Source: AC-69 sp963751665 (GTDB taxonomy: Bacteria > Actinomycetota > UBA4738 > HRBIN12). Taken from it: 64,000 nt of DNA. A program made the translations under genes and the position numbers. Where the stretch lies: NCBI GenBank assembly GCA_963751665.1, contig CAVVVF010000001.1, forward strand, positions 868,001 to 932,000. Direction: 5' to 3'. Shown here piece by piece: positions 54,874 to 63,874 of the stretch (positions are counted from its first letter, which is position 1; every line of letters begins with the position of its first letter). The notes beneath the pieces are model-generated. The model was given only the letters and a program-made list of their open reading frames with translations. It did not search any database and was not told where the DNA came from.

Positions 54874-56220
54874 TCAACCGCGCCGTTCGGCCGTCATCGC
54901 CATGCCGTGCTTCGGCCGGAGGGTGATGACCGGTTGGAGCTCGACCGGGTGGCCGGGCACCAGCCGGAGGCGCCACCGCTGCGCCATGGTGGCCAGGATC
55001 AGGACGCCCTCGAGCCGCGCGAAAGGCTCGCCGACGCACATCCTGGGACCCGCGCCGAACGGCATATACGCGTACCGCGGCCGCGTGGCCCGTTCCTCGT
55101 CCGTCCATCGTTCCGGGACGAACGTCTCCGGGTCCTCGTACCACCTCGGGTCGTGGTGCACGAGATAGGGCGAGACGATGACGACGCTCCCCGCCGGGAT
55201 GACGTACGGGCCGGCGTGGTGATCCGCGAGAGCCCGCCGGCCTATGGCCCAGGCCGGCGGGAGGATCCGCATCGACTCCGTGAGGACCATCTCGGTGAGC
55301 CGCAAGCGCGGAACGTCGGCCATGGTGGGCGGGCGGCTCCCGAGCACCTCGTCCAGCTCGGCGTGGAGCTTCGCCTCGACCTGCGGATGCTCGGAGAGCA
55401 GGTACCACGTCCAAGTCAGGGCGTTGGACGTGGTCTCGTGGCCGGCCAGGAACAGCGTCATGGCCTCGTGGCGAACCTGTGCATCGCTCATCCCGGCACC
55501 GTCTTCCTGCGCCCGGATCAGGAGGGACAGCACGTCCTCGCCCGCCGCGCCGCTCGAACGGCGCTCGGCGATCATCCGATCGATCACGGCGTCGAGCGCG
55601 GCCTTGGACCGCTCGAAGCGCCGGTTCGAGGGGAGCGGCAGCCGCATGGAGAGTTGGAACAGGGGCGAGAAAACCCTGCCGAACATCGACAGCTGGAGGG
55701 TCAGCGCCTCACCCACCGAACGTGCTTCCGCGGTCTCCACATCGGTGCCGAAGAGCGTCGCTCCCACCACGGAGAGCGTGAGCTCGGCCATCTCGCGATG
55801 GACATCGATGGTCTGGCCTGCCTGCCACCGATCGCACCGTCGCGCCGCGTGCTCGACCATCGCCGCGCCGTAGCCGGCGATCCGGTCGTGATGGAAGATG
55901 GGCTGGATCATCCGTCGCTGGCGACGGTGGTACTCACCCTCGCTCGTCAGCAGGCTCTCGCCCAGGACCAGCTTGGCCGCCTGCATCGTCGGCCCCTTCA
56001 TGAACCCCTGGCTCCCCGTCACCAGCACGTCGTGAACCAAGTCGGGATGGCTCAGCAAGTACGCGGGGAACCGAGGGAGCCTGAGGTACGCGACGTCCCC
56101 GAACGTCGCGGCCTGGGACAGGAGCCCGATGGGATCGCGTCGGAACGCCCGGAGCGCAGCGAAACCCGAGATCCTCGGGCCCGGCGGCAGCGCACGATCC
56201 GTGCGTCTCGTTTCCCTCAT
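54874..56220 (-). CDS. Cytochrome P450
   Basis: Heme monooxygenase of about 448 residues, soluble. The I-helix MTLFLAGHETTSNALTWTWY has the oxygen-activating HETT; the K-helix EXXR is in LTESMRIL; the meander PETFVPERWTDEE is followed by the heme-binding FGAGPRMCVGEPFARLEG with the axial Cys. No redox partner is adjacent. The ATG at 56220 or an upstream GTG at 56235 may be the start. The substrate is not predictable. Confidence 0.95.
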   Translation of the reverse strand: MRETRRTDRALPPGPRISGFAALRAFRRDPIGLLSQAATFGDVAYLRLPRFPAYLLSHPDLVHDVLVTGSQGFMKGPTMQAAKLVLGESLLTSEGEYHRRQRRMIQPIFHHDRIAGYGAAMVEHAARRCDRWQAGQTIDVHREMAELTLSVVGATLFGTDVETAEARSVGEALTLQLSMFGRVFSPLFQLSMRLPLPSNRRFERSKAALDAVIDRMIAERRSSGAAGEDVLSLLIRAQEDGAGMSDAQVRHEAMTLFLAGHETTSNALTWTWYLLSEHPQVEAKLHAELDEVLGSRPPTMADVPRLRLTEMVLTESMRILPPAWAIGRRALADHHAGPYVIPAGSVVIVSPYLVHHDPRWYEDPETFVPERWTDEERATRPRYAYMPFGAGPRMCVGEPFARLEGVLILATMAQRWRLRLVPGHPVELQPVITLRPKHGMAMTAERRG

Positions 56221-56295
56221 GCCTCTGAAGGACACGCCAGCCGAGCGTATTCGTCAAGCTCGTGGCGAGGACGTGATCCCTGCCGACGGGTACCC

Positions 56296-56819
56296 CTACG
56301 AGCCGTAGCCGCCGTATCCGCCGCCGCCGGACGAACCACCGCTCCCAGTGAGCTGGTGCCGGACGCCGCCACAGCGAACCACACGCCCTGGATCCCCTGG
56401 CCGGTGGCCTGGCCCGACGCCGAGTCACCCGAGTACGTGTACAGAGGCATGCCGTTGATCGTGAGCTGGGTCGAACCGTCGGGACGCTTGATCGTCCCGA
56501 ACGTTCCCTTGATCATGCCCGCGTCCTGCGGGAGCGAACCCGTCACGAGCACCGGCGGCCAGAACGAGACGCATCCCCCCGTGCACACGATCTTGCTCCC
56601 TGTCTCCTTGGTGTTGTGGTAGAGCGTCAGGCCGGCGCCGTTGGCCAGGACCGTTCCGACACCGGAGACCGAGTCCGTCTGGACGGAGAGACCGGTCCCC
56701 GACGGCGAGCCGCCCCCCGACGACGTGCTGCCGCTGCTGCGGCCGCACGCCGCCAGGAACAGGGCTGCGAGCGCGATCACAGCCAGACGCGAGCGTGGCG
56801 TTCCGTGGTGGAGCCTCAT
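56296..56819 (-). CDS. COG4315-type secreted lipoprotein (one frameshift near the end)
   Basis: Lipoprotein with signal peptide LAVIALAALFLAACG and lipobox LAAC. Two tandem repeats of the COG4315 unit are seen, each with a GLTLYHNT or GMPLYTYSGD motif, and the CTGGCVSFWPPVLVTG disulfide loop. The family is annotated as a secreted repeat of unknown function. After a likely extra base near 56345 the correct frame gives a glycine/tyrosine tail and a TAG at 56296; the uncorrected frame runs to 56217. Confidence 0.82.
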
Positions 56820-56903
56820 GCGAATGCCTCCTGTGTTCCGATAGATGGTACCTGCGAGGTGTACGGCCGAACGAGGACCACGGCTTCGTTCCCCAAGAGA
56901 CTT

Positions 56904-58328
56904 CTACGAGTTCCGCACACCGGTGGACCGGGACGCGAGCGTCGCCTCGATGGCCTGGACCTGATCAAGCACACTCGCCGGCGACGGTCCGCCCGGCATC
57001 GACCGGGCCCGCACCGAGCGGTCCGGATCGAGGAGCGCTTCGCCCTCGGGCAGCCCGAGGGCGCGCCACTCATCGGCCTCGGTCCCGCGGAGCGAACGCC
57101 CCTCGGCATCGAGCCGTTTCAGCAGCTCGCCCACCTGCCGATGGGCCTGGCGGAACGGGACGCCGGCCCGGACCAGCTCCTCGGCCAGGTCGGTGGCGTA
57201 CAGGCCCTCGGCCTCGGAGGCACGGCGCATGGCCGCGACGTCGAAACCGAGCGTCTCGACACACCCGGCCAGCGCGGCGAGCGTGGCCTCCAGGGTGTCC
57301 GCCGCGTCGAACGCCGGCCCCTTGTCCTCCTGGAGGTCCCGGTGGTAGCCGAGGGGCAGGCCGGCGAGCACCGACGTCAACGCCACGAAGTCCCCGGCCA
57401 GCCGTCCGGCCTTGGCCCGTGCCAGCTCGGCGACGTCGGGGTTCCGCTTCTGCGGCATCATGCTCGACCCCGACGCGTAAGCCTCGTCCATCGACGCCCA
57501 CCCGATCGACTCGTCGGTCCATCGGAGGAGATCGGCGGCCAGCCGCGACAAGTGGGTGCCGAGGATGGCCGCATCGGCCACGAACTCCTGGACGAAGTCC
57601 CGGTCCGACACCGCGTCGATCGAGTTGGGGAAGGCCCGGTCCAGACCCAGGCGGCCCGCGGTGGCCTCGGGGTCCAGGCCGAGCGTCGAGGTGGCGAGGG
57701 CGCCAGCCCCCAGCGAGGACACGCTCGCCCTGGCCGCCCACTGGTCGAGCCGGTCGAGGTCGCGAAGGAGGGCCCAGGCGTGCGCCAGCAGGTGGTGGCC
57801 GAGGGTCACTGGCTGCGCCGCCCGCCCGTGGGTGGTCCCCGGCATCACGGTGTCGGCGTGCGCTCGCGCGCTCGCGATGAGCGCCCGCGTCAGTCGCTCG
57901 ATGCCGTCGTCGATCCGTCGGGCCGCCGCGAGCAGCCACAGCCGCAGGTCGGTGACGACCAGGTCGTTCCGGCTCCGGCCGGCGTGCAGCTTGGCGCCGA
58001 CTTCACCGAGGCGCTCCGTGACCCCCCGCTCGATGGCCGAATGCACGTCCTCGTCGGCGGGGTGGAACGCGAAGCGACTCGCGGCGATCTCCTCTCCCAC
58101 GTCCTTCAGCGCCTTCTCCAGGGCCGCCGCCTCGTCGGCGCCGAGCAGCCCGGCGTCCTCGAGCGCCCGCACGTGCGCGACCGAGGACTCGACGTCCTGC
58201 GGCGCCAGCCGAACGTCGACGGACAGGCTCCGCGACAGGGCCACCGCCTCCGGAGCCGGCGCCCGGTCGAACCGGCCACCCCACAGCGGCTCGTCGGCTC
58301 CGACGCCGGGTGGATCCGGCTCGCTCAC
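56904..58328 (-). CDS. argH: Argininosuccinate lyase
   Basis: Last step of arginine synthesis: argininosuccinate to arginine and fumarate. The 474-residue protein starts with LWGGRFDRAPAPEAV, has EDVHSAIE and LHAGRSRNDLVVTDLRLWLL, the TTHGRAAQPVTLGHHLLAHA block with the catalytic His, and the signature GSSMMPQKRNPDVAELARAK with the catalytic Ser. The GTG start at 58328 overlaps the argG stop by GTGA, so the two are translationally coupled. Confidence 0.96.
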   Translation of the reverse strand: MSEPDPPGVGADEPLWGGRFDRAPAPEAVALSRSLSVDVRLAPQDVESSVAHVRALEDAGLLGADEAAALEKALKDVGEEIAASRFAFHPADEDVHSAIERGVTERLGEVGAKLHAGRSRNDLVVTDLRLWLLAAARRIDDGIERLTRALIASARAHADTVMPGTTHGRAAQPVTLGHHLLAHAWALLRDLDRLDQWAARASVSSLGAGALATSTLGLDPEATAGRLGLDRAFPNSIDAVSDRDFVQEFVADAAILGTHLSRLAADLLRWTDESIGWASMDEAYASGSSMMPQKRNPDVAELARAKAGRLAGDFVALTSVLAGLPLGYHRDLQEDKGPAFDAADTLEATLAALAGCVETLGFDVAAMRRASEAEGLYATDLAEELVRAGVPFRQAHRQVGELLKRLDAEGRSLRGTEADEWRALGLPEGEALLDPDRSVRARSMPGGPSPASVLDQVQAIEATLASRSTGVRNS

Positions 58329-59512
58329 CGGCGTCCCTGCCGGGCGGACCACACCTTGAGCGGCATGCCCCACAACCTGATGAAGCCGTCGGCGTGGCGG
58401 TGGTCGAAGGCGTCCTCCGGTCCGTACGTCGCCAGCCCGACGTCGTACAGCGAGGCCTCCGAGCGCCGTCCGACCACCGCGCATGCGCCCGGTGAGAACT
58501 GCAGGCGGACCTCGCCGCTCACGTGCTCCTGCGTCGAATCGACGAATGCGTCCAGCGCCGCGCGGAGCGGTGAGAACCACAGCCCGTCGTAGACGAGCTC
58601 GGCCCATCGCTGCTCGATCGCCGGCTTCGCGTGGGCCACCTCGCGTTCGAGCGTCAGGTCCTCGAGAGCGCGGTGGGCTCCGATGAGCGCGAGCGCCGCG
58701 GGCACCTCGTAGAGCTCGCGCGACTTGATCCCGACCCGGCGGTTCTCGATCATGTCCACCCGCCCGAAGCCGTACCGGCCGCCGAGCCCGTCCACGGCAC
58801 GGATCAGGTCGGGAAGCGCCGTGAGGTCGCCGTCGAGCATCACGGGGACCCCTCGCTCGAACCCCACGGCGATCTCCGCCGGCTCCGACGGACGATCCGA
58901 GATGCCCGCCGTCCGGGCGAACGCGTCCTCGGGTGGCGCCACCCACGGATCCTCGAGCGGGCCGCACTCGGCGGTCCGCCCCCACAGGTTCTCGTCGATC
59001 GAGTACGCCGTCGCGACGTCGGCGATGGGGATGCCCCACTCGGCGGCAAGGCCCAGGGCCTTCTCCCGGGGGATGCCCGCGTCGCGGATCGGCGCGAGGA
59101 CCTCCAAGTCGGGCGCGAGCACGCCGAACGAGACCTCGAACCGGACCTGGTCGTTCCCCTTGCCGGTGCAGCCGTGGGCCACCGCCCCGCCGCCGACCTC
59201 GCGGGCCACCTTCACCACCTCGTGGGCGATGAGCGGCCGGGCCAGGGACGACACGAGCGGGTACTTCCCCTCGTAGAGAGCGTTGGCCTTGATGGCCCGG
59301 GCCAGGAACTCCCCGGCGAAGGCGTCGACCCCGTCGACGATCCGGACGTCCGCGGCCCCCGCGAGCACTCCTCGCTCTCGGATGGCCTCGAAGTCCTCCT
59401 GTTGTCCCACGTCCACCGCGACCGCGAACACCTCGTAGCCCTGTTCGGCCAGCCACCGGACGGAGACCGACGTGTCGAGTCCGCCGGAGTACGCAAGCAC
59501 CGCTCGCTTCAT
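58325..59512 (-). CDS. argG: Argininosuccinate synthase
   Basis: Joins citrulline and aspartate using ATP. The 395-residue protein starts AVLAYSGGLDTSVSVRWLAE with the PP-loop ATP site, followed by AHGCTGKGNDQVRFE, IADVATAYSIDENLWGR and FERGVPVMLDG. Intact, of normal length. ATG 59512 has GGAGG five bases upstream, and argR ends 28 bp before it. Confidence 0.96.
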   Translation of the reverse strand: MKRAVLAYSGGLDTSVSVRWLAEQGYEVFAVAVDVGQQEDFEAIRERGVLAGAADVRIVDGVDAFAGEFLARAIKANALYEGKYPLVSSLARPLIAHEVVKVAREVGGGAVAHGCTGKGNDQVRFEVSFGVLAPDLEVLAPIRDAGIPREKALGLAAEWGIPIADVATAYSIDENLWGRTAECGPLEDPWVAPPEDAFARTAGISDRPSEPAEIAVGFERGVPVMLDGDLTALPDLIRAVDGLGGRYGFGRVDMIENRRVGIKSRELYEVPAALALIGAHRALEDLTLEREVAHAKPAIEQRWAELVYDGLWFSPLRAALDAFVDSTQEHVSGEVRLQFSPGACAVVGRRSEASLYDVGLATYGPEDAFDHRHADGFIRLWGMPLKVWSARQGRR

Positions 59513-59540
59513 CTGTCCTCCATCCTCTTCACGGCGATCT

Positions 59541-60017
59541 TCATCTCGCCTCCATGGCCTTACGCAACGCCCGTTCCACCGAGCGGGCCGAGACGCCGTC
59601 CGCGGGGACGACGAGGATCGTGTTGTCGCCGGCCACCGTCCCGGCCACTCCGGCCAGGGGGGCGGTGTCGATGGCCTCGGCCAGTGCGCTCGCCGCGCCG
59701 GGCGGGGTCCGCACGAGCAGCAGCCGGTTCGCCGCGACGAACGAGAGGGCGAACTCCTGGAGGGCGTGCCGGAGAAGGTTCGCCGGCGCGCTCACCATGC
59801 CACGGCCCGGCACGACGTAGCGCACGCCTTCCGGATCGTGCACCCGGGCCAGCCCGAGCTCCTCGACGTCGCGAGAGATCGTGGACTGCGTCGCCGGCAG
59901 GCCCAATCGCCGCAGGCGAGCCCGGATCTCCTCCTGCGACCCAAGCCGCTCCCGTCCGACGAGCGACAGGATGGCCTGCTGTCGCCGAGCCTTGGTGGCG
60001 CCGCCGTTGCGGTTCAC
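59541..60017 (-). CDS. argR: Arginine repressor
   Basis: Arginine-responsive hexameric regulator of 158 residues. The N-terminal winged helix has RQQAILSLVGRERLGSQEEI and ATQSTISRDVEELGLARV; the C-terminal ligand domain has GTVAGDNTILVVPADG with the arginine-binding GDN/GT motif. The GTG start at 60017 is preceded by GAGGAGGGG at good spacing and overlaps a TGA in the next frame, the probable natural argB stop. It would repress this operon at the argC operator. Confidence 0.92.
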   Translation of the reverse strand: MNRNGGATKARRQQAILSLVGRERLGSQEEIRARLRRLGLPATQSTISRDVEELGLARVHDPEGVRYVVPGRGMVSAPANLLRHALQEFALSFVAANRLLLVRTPPGAASALAEAIDTAPLAGVAGTVAGDNTILVVPADGVSARSVERALRKAMEAR

Positions 60018-60942
60018 GACGTCCCCTCCTCGCGCCGGGGCGTCGACCGTGACGTCGTCCGGGGCATCGACCGCGATCATCGTGCCGATCCCCTCCGGCG
60101 TGAACAGCTCCAGGACCAGCGCGTGCTCCACCCGCCCGTCCAACAAGTGCACGCGCGGCACGCCCGCCTTCAGCGCGCGCACGGCGCTCTCCAGCTTCGG
60201 GATCATCCCGCCCTCGACGGCATCCGGGTGGGCCAGCAGATCGAGGACGTCCTGCACGCCGAGCTCCGAGAGCAGGTCCCCGTCCGGCCCGATCAGCCCG
60301 GGAACGTCGTTCATGTACACGAGCTTCTCGGCCGACAGGCCCACCGCGAGCTCTGCCGCGACGACGTCGGCGTTCACGTTGTACGCCTGTCCGTCGTCCC
60401 CGATCGCGATCGACGCGATCACCGGGACGAACCGCTTCTCCATGAGCGCCCGGACGACCTCGCCGTTCACCCGGACGACCTCGCCGACGAACCCGAGGTC
60501 CGGCCCTTCCCGCCTGCGGGCCACCACCAGTCCCCCGTCGACCCCCGAGAGCCCGACGGCCTGGACGCCGCAGCCGAGGAGGGTCCCGACGACCTCTGTG
60601 TTCAGCTTCCCGGCCAGGACCATCTTGGCCACGTCGAGCGTCGGTTCGTCGGTGACCCGGAGCCCGCCCACGAACGTCGTGGAAAGGCCGAGACGGGTCG
60701 AGACCTCGGTCACCTGTGGCCCGCCGCCATGCACGATCAGGGGATGGATGCCGACGTGCTGGAGCAGCGCCAGGTCGTTCCCGAACGACCTCGACAACGG
60801 GGCGCGTTCCATCGCCGCGCCCCCGTACTTGACGACGATGGTCTTGCCCCAGTGCTCCTGCATGAACGGCAGGGCCTCGAGGAGCGTGCGGGCCTTGGCC
60901 ACCGTGCGCTCCCGGATCTGCGGCGGCAGGTCGACGGTTCAC
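60014..60942 (-). CDS. argB: Acetylglutamate kinase (frameshifts at both ends)
   Basis: Phosphorylates N-acetylglutamate. The core is HWGKTIVVKYGGAAM, HPLIVHGGGPQV, VGLSGVDGGLVVARR, VPVIASIAIGDDGQAYNVNA and EGGMIPKLESAVRALKAGV, all family signatures. As written the frame begins at GTG 60902 and has no stop before argR. A GTG at 60942 overlapping the argJ stop (GTGA) would give VTVDLPPQIRERTVAKA if one A is extra, and one extra base near 60030 would give the stop TGA at 60014. Those two indels restore about 308 codons. Confidence 0.93.
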
Positions 60943-62132
60943 GTCGAGTACTCCGCGTTGATCTTCACGTAGTCGTACGACAGATCGACGCCGAGGGCGC
61001 GGCTGTTGCCGGGACCGCTCCCCACCGAGATCCCGATCACGACCTCCCGCTCCCTCACGGCCGCCAGGGCCGGCTCCACGCCGGCCTCCAGGTACGCCGC
61101 CGGGATCTCCCCGCCCGCGATCACCTGCACGTCGCCGATGAACGCGTCCACGAGCTGCGGGAGGAAGGAGGCCCCGGAGGACCCCACGGCTTGAAGGATC
61201 CGCCCGGGGTTGGGATCGCCCCCGAACACGGCCGTTTTGACGAGCAACGAGTCGGCCACCGCCTTCGCCACCATCCGGGCCTCCGACGCAGTCTCGGCTC
61301 CCGACACCTCCACCAAGATCACGTGGCCGGCTCCCTCGGCGTCGCCGGCCAACTGAAGCAGGAGCGAGGTGCCGACCTCGTCCAGCGCCGCTGACACGTC
61401 GTCCCAGGGCGGCGTCCCCGGCACGACCAGGTCGCCACCCGCGGCACCGCTCGCGAAGACGAGAACGGTGTCGTTCGTGCTGGTGCACCCGTCGACCGTG
61501 AGCGACTCGAACTTCGGCTCCAGGACGTCGGCCGCGAGCTTTCGAAGCTCGGCCGCCGGGACGGGCGCGTCGGTCGTGAGAAACGCGAGCATCGTAGCCA
61601 GATGGAGGTCGGGCGCGATCATCCCCACCCCTTTCGCGCAGCCGCCGACCCGGTACGGGCCACGCTCGGCCTGGGCCTGCTTGGGCCTGGTGTCGGTGGT
61701 CATGATGGCCTGGGCGAAGCTCTCGCCGCCCTCCGGCGAGAGCGAGCCGGCCAACCCGGGGAGGGCCGCGAGCAGCTGGTCCATGTGGAGCGGCTCGCCG
61801 ATGACGCCGGTCGAGCAGGCCAGCACCGCCTCGGGCTCCAGGCCGAGCAGCTCGGCGGCCGCGGCCGTCGAACGCTCGGCGTCGTTGTCTCCCGACAGGC
61901 CGGTCCCGGCGTTGGCCTGGCCGCTGTTGACCAGCACCGCCTGGGCCCCGCCCCTCGACAGCCGTTGCCGGGACAGGCGGACGGGTGCCGCGGCGAAGGC
62001 GTTGGTGGTGAACAGCCCCGCGGCCGAGCGGCCCTCGTCGGCGACCAGCAGGCCAAGGTCCGGCCGGCCGGAGGGCTTCATGCCGGCCGTCACGCCGGCT
62101 GCGCGGAACCCCCGAGCGAACGTCACGCTCAC
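60939..62132 (-). CDS. argJ: Glutamate N-acetyltransferase / amino-acid acetyltransferase
   Basis: Bifunctional enzyme: transfers acetyl from N-acetylornithine to glutamate, and can also acetylate glutamate from acetyl-CoA. The 397-residue proprotein has ARGFRAAGVTAGMKPSGRPD, FTTNAFAAAPVRLSR, NSGQANAGTG, and the self-cleavage site KGVGMIAPDLHLATMLAFLT (cleaved before the Thr of ATML). C-terminal GSGPGNSRALGVDLSYDYVK is typical. The GTG start overlaps the argC stop. Confidence 0.95.
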   Translation of the reverse strand: MSVTFARGFRAAGVTAGMKPSGRPDLGLLVADEGRSAAGLFTTNAFAAAPVRLSRQRLSRGGAQAVLVNSGQANAGTGLSGDNDAERSTAAAAELLGLEPEAVLACSTGVIGEPLHMDQLLAALPGLAGSLSPEGGESFAQAIMTTDTRPKQAQAERGPYRVGGCAKGVGMIAPDLHLATMLAFLTTDAPVPAAELRKLAADVLEPKFESLTVDGCTSTNDTVLVFASGAAGGDLVVPGTPPWDDVSAALDEVGTSLLLQLAGDAEGAGHVILVEVSGAETASEARMVAKAVADSLLVKTAVFGGDPNPGRILQAVGSSGASFLPQLVDAFIGDVQVIAGGEIPAAYLEAGVEPALAAVREREVVIGISVGSGPGNSRALGVDLSYDYVKINAEYST

Positions 62133-63187
62133 GGGTACACCGCCGTCGCCGGGAGCCCGGCGGTCTGCTCGAATCCGGCCATCAGGTTCATGTTCTGCAC
62201 GGCCTGGCCGGCGGCCCCCTTCACCAGGTTGTCGAGGGCGCCCACGACGATGGCCGTCCCGGTCCGCGGATCCGCCACGGCTTGGAGCTCGACCAGGTTC
62301 GACCCCCGGGTCCGCTTCGTGTCCGCCATGTCGCCCGAAGGAAGGACCCGGACGAACGGCGCGTTCGCGTAGGCCGTCGCGAGGCAACCGGTCAACGACT
62401 CGGTGGTGGCCCCCGGTGCGAGCGGCGCGTAGCACGTCACCAGCACGCCGCGGACGGAAGGGACGAGGTGCGGGACGAACGACACGGTGGCAGGGATGCC
62501 GGAGGCCAGCTCGAGGGCCCGTTCCATCTCCGGGGTGTGCTGATGCGTGGGGAAGCGGTAGGGCCGCACGCTGTCCTCGGTCGCCGCGTACGACGTGGCC
62601 TCGGCGAGCGCCCTGCCCGCGCCGGACAGCCCGGTCTTGCCGTCCACCACGATCGGCCCGGGCCCGACCAACCCCGCCGAAAGGAGTGGGGCGAGGCCCA
62701 GGACGACCGGCGTCGGGTAGCACCCCGGGTTGGCCACGAGCGATGCCCCGGCGATGTCGCCGGCGAAGAGCTCGGGCAATCCATAGACCGCCTTCTCCAG
62801 CCAGGCCGGCGCGGGGTGCTCGAAGCCATACCAGTCCGGATACGCGTTCGCCGTGAGCCGGAAGTCGCCGGCCAGGTCCACCACACGGAGCCCGGCGTCC
62901 AGCAGGACGGGGGCCAGGGTCGCGCTGGCCCCGTGCGGGAGCGACAGGAACGCGAATGATGCTTGTTCGGCCACCGCGGCGGCTTCCAGCGGAGCCAGCA
63001 CCCATCCTCCGACGGGAGAGGCGGCGAGGTGAGGATGGACCTCCCCCACGGTCCGGCCGGCCGACTCGTTCGCCGCGAGATGGCCGAGCTCCAACCGTGG
63101 ATGCGCCAGGAGCAGGCGCACCAGCTCGCCCCCGGCATAGCCGGAGGCGCCGAAGACGGCCACGCGCAGCCTGGCCTCATCACCCAC
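62129..63187 (-). CDS. argC: N-acetyl-gamma-glutamyl-phosphate reductase
   Basis: NADPH-dependent step three of arginine synthesis. The 352-residue protein has the NADP motif VAVFGASGYAGGELVRLL, the catalytic cysteine in VANPGCYPTPVVLGLAPL, DGKTGLSGAGR, and HQHTPEMERAL. The start is GTG at 63187, fixed by an in-frame TGA a few codons upstream. No ribosome-binding site is seen and the predicted promoter leaves only about five bases of leader, so the mRNA may be nearly leaderless. First gene of the operon. Confidence 0.95.
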   Translation of the reverse strand: MGDEARLRVAVFGASGYAGGELVRLLLAHPRLELGHLAANESAGRTVGEVHPHLAASPVGGWVLAPLEAAAVAEQASFAFLSLPHGASATLAPVLLDAGLRVVDLAGDFRLTANAYPDWYGFEHPAPAWLEKAVYGLPELFAGDIAGASLVANPGCYPTPVVLGLAPLLSAGLVGPGPIVVDGKTGLSGAGRALAEATSYAATEDSVRPYRFPTHQHTPEMERALELASGIPATVSFVPHLVPSVRGVLVTCYAPLAPGATTESLTGCLATAYANAPFVRVLPSGDMADTKRTRGSNLVELQAVADPRTGTAIVVGALDNLVKGAAGQAVQNMNLMAGFEQTAGLPATAVYP

Positions 63188-63198
63188 GATGCTGCATA

Positions 63199-63227
63199 TT
63201 CATGCACAGGATGCATGAACATGTCAA
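63199..63227 (-). promoter_or_regulatory. Promoter with likely ArgR operator for the arg operon
   Basis: On the minus strand a consensus TTGACA (63222-63227) is followed after 17 bp by CATGAA (63199-63204). The spacer and -10 contain a perfect inverted repeat TTCATGCA / TGCATGAA with a 5-nt spacer (63199-63219), of the TGCAT/ATGCA type seen in ARG boxes. ArgR bound here would block RNA polymerase. The neighbouring GCATATTCATGCA suggests a second half-box. Confidence 0.62.
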
Positions 63228-63349
63228 CCGGGTCCAATCGCTGGCTTCCCTTCCCCCTCCCTTGCCTAACGAAAATAGTAATGAGGACGTACCATCCTCA
63301 CGCTCTTCACTGTTGAAAGGCCTTGGGTTAGTCGGGAACGGAGGTCACA

Positions 63350-63841
63350 ATGCGAAGACTGATCGTCGTGATCACCGCGGTGGCGCTGGTGGGCGGGGTG
63401 GCGTGGGCCGTAAGGGCCCAGACCACCGGCGGCAGGACTCCGGTGAAGTGCATGGACTCCGTGTGGCAGACCACGCCCGTGTCCACCACCTCGACGCAGT
63501 GGGCGAAAGTCCCTGGATTCAGCGACCGCCCGATCGCCATCTTCCCCATCGCGATCAACGTCAGCGCACTCGTCTCCGGAGCGCCGGTGGAGTTCCGCAT
63601 CCTGAGCACCAACGTGGGCGGACAGACCTTCGTCAGCAAGCCCGGTGCCACTCGGTTCGTCCCGAGCGGGGGCGGCCCGGACTCCTTCGTGTACCAATGG
63701 ATCGAGCGGGATCAGGTGGCAGCCACCCACAGCAACTTCCTCCGGCTGCAATGGCGGAGCCCGAGCGGCGGTGCCGTCCAGCTCCAGGGGGGCGACATGT
63801 CGGTGCTGTACACGACGGACGTCTGCAACGGGTCTTCATAG
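63350..63841 (+). CDS. Small secreted protein of unknown function
   Basis: A 163-residue protein with a signal peptide (LIVVITAVALVGGVAWAVRA). The mature part is beta-rich and has two cysteines (VKCMDS and TDVCNGSS) that may form a disulfide between the ends. GGAGG-like GAACGGAGG lies seven bases before the ATG. No family is recognised. The region upstream (63228-63349) is AT-richer than its surroundings and probably holds its promoter. Confidence 0.65.
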   Translation: MRRLIVVITAVALVGGVAWAVRAQTTGGRTPVKCMDSVWQTTPVSTTSTQWAKVPGFSDRPIAIFPIAINVSALVSGAPVEFRILSTNVGGQTFVSKPGATRFVPSGGGPDSFVYQWIERDQVAATHSNFLRLQWRSPSGGAVQLQGGDMSVLYTTDVCNGSS

Positions 63842-63874
63842 CCGACCTACGGCGGCGGGGTGGCGCGCTGCCGG

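Noticed and set aside
62437..63237. A 266-codon minus-strand frame starting upstream of argC
   Set aside because: It is out of frame with the argC motifs and its start lies within the promoter; the argC frame itself is complete from GTG 63187.
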